Assembly: GCA_031382085.1 (NCBI GenBank)
Contig: JANMYM010000086.1
Span: 1 to 64,000, forward strand
Direction of reading: 5' to 3'
Origin: UBA964 sp031382085
Lineage (GTDB): Bacteria > Pseudomonadota > Gammaproteobacteria > Steroidobacterales > Steroidobacteraceae
Length of the DNA: 64,000 nucleotides
In this document: in pieces, positions 59,740 through 64,000 of the stretch
How positions within the stretch are numbered: the first letter of the stretch is position 1
Layout of the letters: the number at the start of each line of letters is the position of its first letter
Translations under genes and position numbers: made by a program
The notes under the pieces: generated by a model
Told to the model about the DNA's origin: nothing
What the model saw: only the letters and a program-made list of their open reading frames with translations
The model's database searches: none

Positions 59740-60533
59740 GGGAGAATTTCAAATGAATCGGCGTCAAGCTGCGCCGGAAATTTTTCGCGAAATGCCGCCA
59801 GCGCCTGGCCGTCCAGGCTAACAGTCTCGCACCTTGTGTCGGCCCCGAGTTCGACCAGAGGTCGGCCCAGATAGTCGATCGCCGCCGAATCACCCTGGTG
59901 CGGCACGCCGTGACCGTCGCGGCCCACACGATTGACACCGATGACAAAGGCCTGGTTCTCAATCGCGCGTGCACGCAGCAGCTGCGACCAGGCATTGGCT
60001 CGCATCTGCGGCCAGTTCGCGACGTACAGCAGCACGTCATAATCAAACCCGTCCCGCCGCCGGCTCCAGACCGGGAATCTCAGGTCGTAGCAGACCAGCA
60101 GGCCGATCCGCAGGCCGCACCAGGCCACCACCGTATGCGCCGATCCCGCCGCAAACGAGCGGTTCTCCCCGCCCATGCGGAACAGATGCCGCTTGTCGTA
60201 GAAGTGCAGCCCGCCCGCGGGCGTAACTAACAAGAGACGGTTGCGATAATCGCCGGCGCCAGCTTCAACAATGATGCTGCCGGCGATCGCTGCGCCGCTA
60301 CGCAGCGCCTGCGCGCGCAGCCAGTCTGCCGTCGGCCCGTCGGGCCGCTCGGCGAGCTCCTGGGCGGTCATGGTGAACCCCGTCGTGAACATCTCAGGCA
60401 GTACGATGAGGTCGGTCTTGCCTGCCAGCCCGGCCAGTTGCTCGGTGAACTGGGCGCGGTTGGCGTTGGCGTCCTGCCAATGAAGGCTCGACTGCACCAG
60501 ACTGATGCGCAATGGCGTTGGACTTGCGCTCAT
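59736..60533 (-). CDS. omega-amidase (YafV/Nit2-type carbon-nitrogen hydrolase)
   Basis: 265 residues from the ATG at 60533. The nitrilase triad is visible: Glu in VLPEMFTTGF, Lys in YDKRHLFRMGGE, and Cys in LLVCYDLRFPVW. The text FxTGF and the KRHLF form fit YafV/omega-amidase, which hydrolyses 2-oxoglutaramate and 2-oxosuccinamate left by glutamine- or asparagine-dependent transaminases. The neighbouring methionine-type transaminase supports this. Overlaps both neighbours as ATGA. Confidence 0.9.
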   Translation of the reverse strand: MSASPTPLRISLVQSSLHWQDANANRAQFTEQLAGLAGKTDLIVLPEMFTTGFTMTAQELAERPDGPTADWLRAQALRSGAAIAGSIIVEAGAGDYRNRLLLVTPAGGLHFYDKRHLFRMGGENRSFAAGSAHTVVAWCGLRIGLLVCYDLRFPVWSRRRDGFDYDVLLYVANWPQMRANAWSQLLRARAIENQAFVIGVNRVGRDGHGVPHQGDSAAIDYLGRPLVELGADTRCETVSLDGQALAAFREKFPAQLDADSFEILP

Positions 60534-61681
60534 GCGGCCGCCGCGAATTTTCGCAGCCGTTCGGCGGCGTCCAGCAGGGTGGTATCCTGTTTGGCAATAC
60601 ACAGACGCAACAGCGTCATGTGCGGCCGCTCGCGATAGAAAGGCGACAGAGGGATAGGGGCGAGCCTGGCTTCCTGAATCAGTCGATCGGCAAAATCCAC
60701 GTCGTTCTCGCGCGACAGTGCGGAGTAATCCAGCAATTGGAAGTAAGTGCCCAGCGCCGCAGGCAGTACAAAGCCCGTGCCCTGCAGCGCGGTACGCAGC
60801 AAATCGCGTTTTCGTTGAAAAAAACCGCTCAATTCCTGCCAACTGGATGGCTTCTGCCGCAGGTACGCGGCGATGCCATGCTGCAGCGGCGCGACAACGC
60901 TGAAGGTGTTGAACTGATGGACCTTGCGAAATTCACGAGTCAGCGCTGCGCTGGCGACACAGTAGCCGACACGCCAGCCTGTTACATGCAGCGTCTTGCC
61001 AAAAGAAAAAACCGCCAGGCTGCGTTCGCGCAGTTCTGCATTGGCTAACACGGAGACATGCTGGCGGCCATCGAATACGACATGCTCATAGACTTCATCC
61101 GCCAGCACCCGGCAGTCACGGGTGGCCAGCAACTGTGCCAGTTGCGCGAGATCATCGCGCGTTGCGATCGTGCAGGCTGGATTGTGCGGATTGTTGAGGA
61201 TCACGAGCCGCGTCCGGTCATCGATGGTGTCGGCGACGCGCCGCCAGTCAATGCGGAAATCCGGCGGCGGCAGCGGAATGCGCCGGCATTGGCCGCCAGC
61301 CAGGCGTACCGCAGGCTCATAGGCGTCATAGGCCGGCTCAAACACCACCACGTTGTCCCCCGAGCTAACAAACGCCTGTATGGCCGAAAACAATGCCTCG
61401 GTGCCACCGCAGGTCAGCGTGATCTCGTTCACCGGATCGACGGCAACGCCCTGGGTGGCTCGCAATTTATCAGCGACGGCCTCGCGCAGGTCCAGTACGC
61501 CCTCCATGGGCGCGTACTGGTTGCGACCCTCCTGCATTGCCTGGGTTGCGCAGGCCGCGAGGTCCGGATCGATCGGATAGTCTGGAAAACCCTGGCCGAT
61601 GTTGAGCGCGCCTGTCTGCGCAGCACGGCGCGACATCACGGTAAAAATCGTAGTCTCGACGTCCGGAAGCTTGCTGTGCAC
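60530..61681 (-). CDS. YbdL-type methionine/glutamine aminotransferase
   Basis: Class I/II PLP aminotransferase, 383 residues if the GTG at 61681 is used (HSKLPDVETTIFTVM matches the YbdL N-terminus); no strong Shine-Dalgarno decides it. ALNIGQGFPDYPIDPDL, TCGGTEALFSAIQAFVSSGD in parts, ILNNPHNPACTIA, LADEVYEHVVFD and the Schiff-base Lys in FSFGKTLHVTGWRVGY are seen. The group transfers amino groups between methionine or glutamine and oxo acids, for example 4-methylthio-2-oxobutyrate. Its stop overlaps the omega-amidase start. Confidence 0.86.
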   Translation of the reverse strand: MHSKLPDVETTIFTVMSRRAAQTGALNIGQGFPDYPIDPDLAACATQAMQEGRNQYAPMEGVLDLREAVADKLRATQGVAVDPVNEITLTCGGTEALFSAIQAFVSSGDNVVVFEPAYDAYEPAVRLAGGQCRRIPLPPPDFRIDWRRVADTIDDRTRLVILNNPHNPACTIATRDDLAQLAQLLATRDCRVLADEVYEHVVFDGRQHVSVLANAELRERSLAVFSFGKTLHVTGWRVGYCVASAALTREFRKVHQFNTFSVVAPLQHGIAAYLRQKPSSWQELSGFFQRKRDLLRTALQGTGFVLPAALGTYFQLLDYSALSRENDVDFADRLIQEARLAPIPLSPFYRERPHMTLLRLCIAKQDTTLLDAAERLRKFAAAA

Positions 61682-61731
61682 GATGCGGGAGTTTAGTCCA
61701 CTGGGACTGCCGGTGTCAGTGCCAACGCGCT

Positions 61732-62589
61732 TCAGCGGCCGCTGGCGAGTGCGGACTGAATTTCGCGCTGGCGCTGCTGTTCCTGACGTCTCAAGTAAAG
61801 CGACGACAGCACGACGCCCAGGGCAACGATGCTCACCAGGATGCTGGCAAGCGCATTGATGGTCGGATCGACGCCCAGGCGCACTTTCGAAAACACGACC
61901 ATCGGCAGCGTCGTCGATCCGGGGCCCGATACGAATTGCGAAATTACCAGGTCGTCCCAGGACAGGGTGAATGCTAACAGCCAGCCGGACACAACGGCCG
62001 GCAGGATCAGCGGCAGGGTCACGCGGAAAAAAACCCTGGCGGGGCGCGCGCCCAGATCCATGGCCGCTTCTTCCATTGAATCGTCGAAGCCCGCAAGCCG
62101 CGACTGCACCACGACCGTTACATACGCCATGGAAAACGTGACGTGCGCGATCACCAGCGACCAGACGCCGCGGCCCTGGGGCCAGCCAATCCACACGCCC
62201 AGCGTGTGCTCCATGGCCACAAACAGCAGCAACATCGAAATGCCGGTAATCACTTCCGGCATCACCAGCGGCGCCGTCGTCATGCTCGACAACAGCGCGC
62301 GGCCGCGGAAAGGCCCGAACCTTGCCATGACCAGGCCGGCCACGGTGCCTAACACCATGGCGCCGGTGGCGCTCATCGCGGCAACCTTGATCGACAGCCA
62401 GGCGGCGCTCAGGTACTGGCTGTCATTCAGTAGTTGCCCATACCACTTGATCGTCGGTGAGCCAGCCGAGTCCCAGACCGACACCAGGCGCGAGTTGTTG
62501 AAAGAAAACACGATCATCGACAGGATCGGAAAATACAGGAACGCAAAGCCCAGCCACAATGCGCTCTTGCGAAACCAGCCGCGGTTCAT
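61732..62589 (-). CDS. polyamine-type ABC transporter permease (PotI/PotC type)
   Basis: 285 residues with about six membrane helices: LWLGFAFLYFPILSMIVFSF at the start, FNNSRLVSVWDS, VMPEVITGISMLLLF, and the inner-membrane EAA loop EEAAMDLGARPARVFFRVTLPLI (read in two parts), then LSWDDLVISQFVSGPGSTTLP, typical of PotI/PotC. It overlaps the preceding permease gene as ATGA. With the partial ATPase gene it would import putrescine or spermidine; the substrate-binding protein gene must lie beyond the right edge. Confidence 0.92.
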   Translation of the reverse strand: MNRGWFRKSALWLGFAFLYFPILSMIVFSFNNSRLVSVWDSAGSPTIKWYGQLLNDSQYLSAAWLSIKVAAMSATGAMVLGTVAGLVMARFGPFRGRALLSSMTTAPLVMPEVITGISMLLLFVAMEHTLGVWIGWPQGRGVWSLVIAHVTFSMAYVTVVVQSRLAGFDDSMEEAAMDLGARPARVFFRVTLPLILPAVVSGWLLAFTLSWDDLVISQFVSGPGSTTLPMVVFSKVRLGVDPTINALASILVSIVALGVVLSSLYLRRQEQQRQREIQSALASGR

Positions 62590-63578
62590 TTCCTGGCCTC
62601 CAGTTCCTTGTTCTGGAAGCGCTGGAAGTAGATGATCGGCAGCAGCAACAGCACCAGCATCACGATGGCAACGGCGCTCGCGACCGGCCAGTCACGGTTG
62701 GAAAAGAACTCATCGGTCAGTACCCGTCCGATCATCAACTGATCCGAACTCCCTAACAGCGAGGGGATGACGTATTCGCCGACCGCGGGAATAAATACCA
62801 GCAGGCAGCCCGCGATCACGCCCGGCATCGACAGCGGCAAGGTGATGCTGAAGAAAGCCTTCATCGGGCGCGCGCCCAGGTCCTGCGCCGCCTCGATCAG
62901 CGTCAGATCGTGCTTCTCGAGGTTCGAATACAAGGGCAGGATCATGAAGGGCAGATAGGAGTACACGATGCCGATGTACACCGCGAAACTGGTGTACATC
63001 ATCGTGTACGGCCCAAGACCGAACCAGGCGGCGACGTTGTTGATGACGCCGTCGGTCTTCAGCAGACCCACCCATGCATACACACGCAGCAGGAAACTGG
63101 TCCAGAAAGGCAGGATGATCAGCATCAGAAACAGGTTGCGCTGTGCGGGCGTCGAGCGCGCTATCGCGTAGGCCATCGGATAGCCGACTAACAGGCAAAA
63201 GAAAGTCGAGACCGCGGCGACTTTCAACGAATAAAGATAGGCGGTGTAATACAGGTCGTCGCTGAACAGGCCCAGGTAATTCTGCAGGTTGAGCTTGATC
63301 GTGTAGATACCCTGCTCTACTTGCTGAATCAGGGCCGTATATGGCGGCTGCGCGGTCGCGTATTCCGCAAACGAGATCTTGAAGACCAGCAGGAACGGCA
63401 CCAGAAAAAACAGCATCAGCCAGAAGTACGGAATCGCGATGACCGCGCGCTGGCCGCTCCAGTACCTGACGACATAGGCTGACCAGCGCAGCGGACCAAA
63501 GCGCCGGAAAAATTCCATCAGCGGCGCGAGTCGCCCGGTGGCAAGGGTTTTCCTGGTCTGGCTTGCCGGTGCGTGCAA
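62586..63578 (-). CDS. polyamine-type ABC transporter permease (PotH/PotB type)
   Basis: 330 residues. An N-terminal cytoplasmic stretch is followed by about six helices: VIAIPYFWLMLFFLVPFLLV, then FCLLVGYPMAYAIAR, LLIILPFWTSFLLRVYAW-like text (LMLIILPFWTSFLLRVYAWVG in parts), MILPLYSNLEKHDLTLIEAA, and the EAA loop QDLGARPMKAFFSITLPLS. PALVGEY-like text (IPAVGEYVIPSLLGSSDQ) is typical of PotH/PotB. It lies 9 bases after the ATPase gene in the same operon. Confidence 0.92.
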   Translation of the reverse strand: MHAPASQTRKTLATGRLAPLMEFFRRFGPLRWSAYVVRYWSGQRAVIAIPYFWLMLFFLVPFLLVFKISFAEYATAQPPYTALIQQVEQGIYTIKLNLQNYLGLFSDDLYYTAYLYSLKVAAVSTFFCLLVGYPMAYAIARSTPAQRNLFLMLIILPFWTSFLLRVYAWVGLLKTDGVINNVAAWFGLGPYTMMYTSFAVYIGIVYSYLPFMILPLYSNLEKHDLTLIEAAQDLGARPMKAFFSITLPLSMPGVIAGCLLVFIPAVGEYVIPSLLGSSDQLMIGRVLTDEFFSNRDWPVASAVAIVMLVLLLLPIIYFQRFQNKELEARK

Positions 63579-63587
63579 GGCGGCGGC

Positions 63588-64000
63588 CTACTGTGTCAGA
63601 ACGACCGGGCTGACCGGCGCCCAGGACAGCCACACCGGTTCGTCCCAGCTGATCCGATCCGCAGCCTGTCGCTCGATGTTAGGTATGGTGACGCGCACCA
63701 GGCGCCCGGTCGCGAGCCTGACCAGATAAACCGACAGGTCGCCCATGTAGGCAATTTCCTTGACGGTGCCCTGCATGCAGTTCTCACCAGTAGCAGCAGG
63801 CGCTGCGCGGCTCATCTCGATTTTTTCCGGGCGAATGGCCGCAAATACCTGCGCGCCTGGCGCTGCACTGATGCCATGATTGACGTAAATCAACGCCGGA
63901 AATTCCGTGCAGCGTATGCGCACGTGATCCGGCTCATCCGCGATCAATGTGCCCTCGAACATGTTGACCGAGCCGATGAAGTCGGCGACAAACTTGCTGG
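63588..64000 (-). CDS. polyamine-type ABC transporter ATPase, C-terminal part (cut by window edge)
   Basis: Only the last ~136 codons are in the window; the frame stays open through the right edge. Text before the first ATG reads SKFVADFIGSVN, the helix that ends the ATPase domain in PotA/PotG, followed by MFEGTLIADE and a TOBE domain (VFAAIRPEKIEMSR, GTVKEIAYMGDLSVYLV). Walker and signature motifs must lie to the right of base 64000. Confidence 0.88.
   Translation of the reverse strand, partial: SKFVADFIGSVNMFEGTLIADEPDHVRIRCTEFPALIYVNHGISAAPGAQVFAAIRPEKIEMSRAAPAATGENCMQGTVKEIAYMGDLSVYLVRLATGRLVRVTIPNIERQAADRISWDEPVWLSWAPVSPVVLTQ

Larger units (their letters stand above)
577..63682. repeat. 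iterated motif (G/C)CTAAC(A/G), about 130 scattered copies
   Basis: CTAAC or its complement GTTAG recurs through the whole window on both strands. Reading by eye I noted about 133 copies, mean spacing about 480 bases, longest gap about 1.5 kb. In most the 5' base is G or C, and in all but about two the 3' base is A or G. Examples: 577, 3007, 4587, 7640, 12720, 21533, 26135, 33151, 47913, 61365. Copies lie within genes in several frames and in short intergenic spaces. Interpretation is in the findings. Confidence 0.75.

Noticed and set aside
59736..60533. N-carbamoylputrescine amidase partner for agmatine deiminase
   Set aside because: Motifs (EMFTTGF, KRHLF, CYDLRFP) fit the YafV/omega-amidase branch, and it is coupled to an aminotransferase.
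1..64000. CRISPR array, tRNA, rRNA, prophage or transposon
   Set aside because: No regular 25-40-base direct repeats, no tRNA T-loop pattern in the short intergenic spaces, no transposase or integrase motif was found by reading.
1..64000. The iterated motif as Neisseria or Pasteurellaceae uptake sequence
   Set aside because: The core does not match either known uptake sequence and is shorter and more degenerate; uptake remains only one of several hypotheses.

Overview
The window is dense (only one gap over 300 bases), GC-rich (roughly 60-65% by eye), and read as one piece of chromosome. OtsA, the ExbB/ExbD-type motor, MsrA, Icd with an AceK-type serine, PotGHI-like permeases and a PlpD-like patatin all point to a gammaproteobacterium. 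The mix of CaiB/BaiF CoA transferases, acyl-CoA dehydrogenases, N2227 methyltransferase and DUF3570/DUF4266 genes would suit a soil or freshwater lineage such as the Nevskiales/Steroidobacter group; that placement is a guess from gene content. No tRNA, rRNA, CRISPR, insertion sequence, integrase or phage gene was seen.

Layout. 0-3.7 kb: secreted protein, CoA transferase, membrane protein, EamA exporter. 3.7-5.4 kb: a shortened OtsB remnant coupled to otsA (trehalose). 5.3-11.2 kb: a minus-strand operon, GntR regulator, CitE-like lyase, NadM-like adenylyltransferase, archaeal-type phosphoglycerate mutase, acyl-CoA dehydrogenase, SelD. 11.3-15.3 kb: divergent operon MaoC hydratase, acyl-CoA dehydrogenase and two CoA transferases. 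Together with the CitE-like lyase and a VOC protein this resembles itaconate/C5-dicarboxylate degradation modules. 15.8-27.5 kb: Kef-type antiporter and a TolQ/TolR/TolR/AgmX-like motor with large TPR proteins and a thioredoxin-like protein, reminiscent of the Agl/Pgl gliding machinery of myxobacteria. 27.7-37.3 kb: an envelope redox-type system of unknown function (three proteins with CxxCH haem motifs, a Tat-exported protein, an N2227 methyltransferase) arranged around a 319-base divergent control region with nested inverted repeats. 37.2-41.7 kb: two outer-membrane barrel proteins, TlpA, DUF4266, DUF3570 and ApbE. 41.8-50.3 kb: SYLF protein, MsrA, ICMT-like methyltransferase, small kinase, PlpD-like patatin, TonB receptor, TPR protein. 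50.3-54.4 kb: a 1358-residue multi-PAS histidine kinase. 54.4-64 kb: PPK2, agmatine deiminase, Icd, HDOD protein, a three-gene methionine/2-oxo-acid amide module, and a polyamine-type ABC transporter cut by the right edge.

The most striking signal is not a gene. The pentamer CTAAC (GTTAG on the other strand), usually as (G/C)CTAAC(A/G), was read by eye about 130 times, on both strands and in several codon frames of nearly every gene, about every 480 bases and more evenly than chance. Other CTAA/TTAG contexts are rare (about 20). It behaves like a genome-wide iterated signal and also accounts for most TTA leucine codons.
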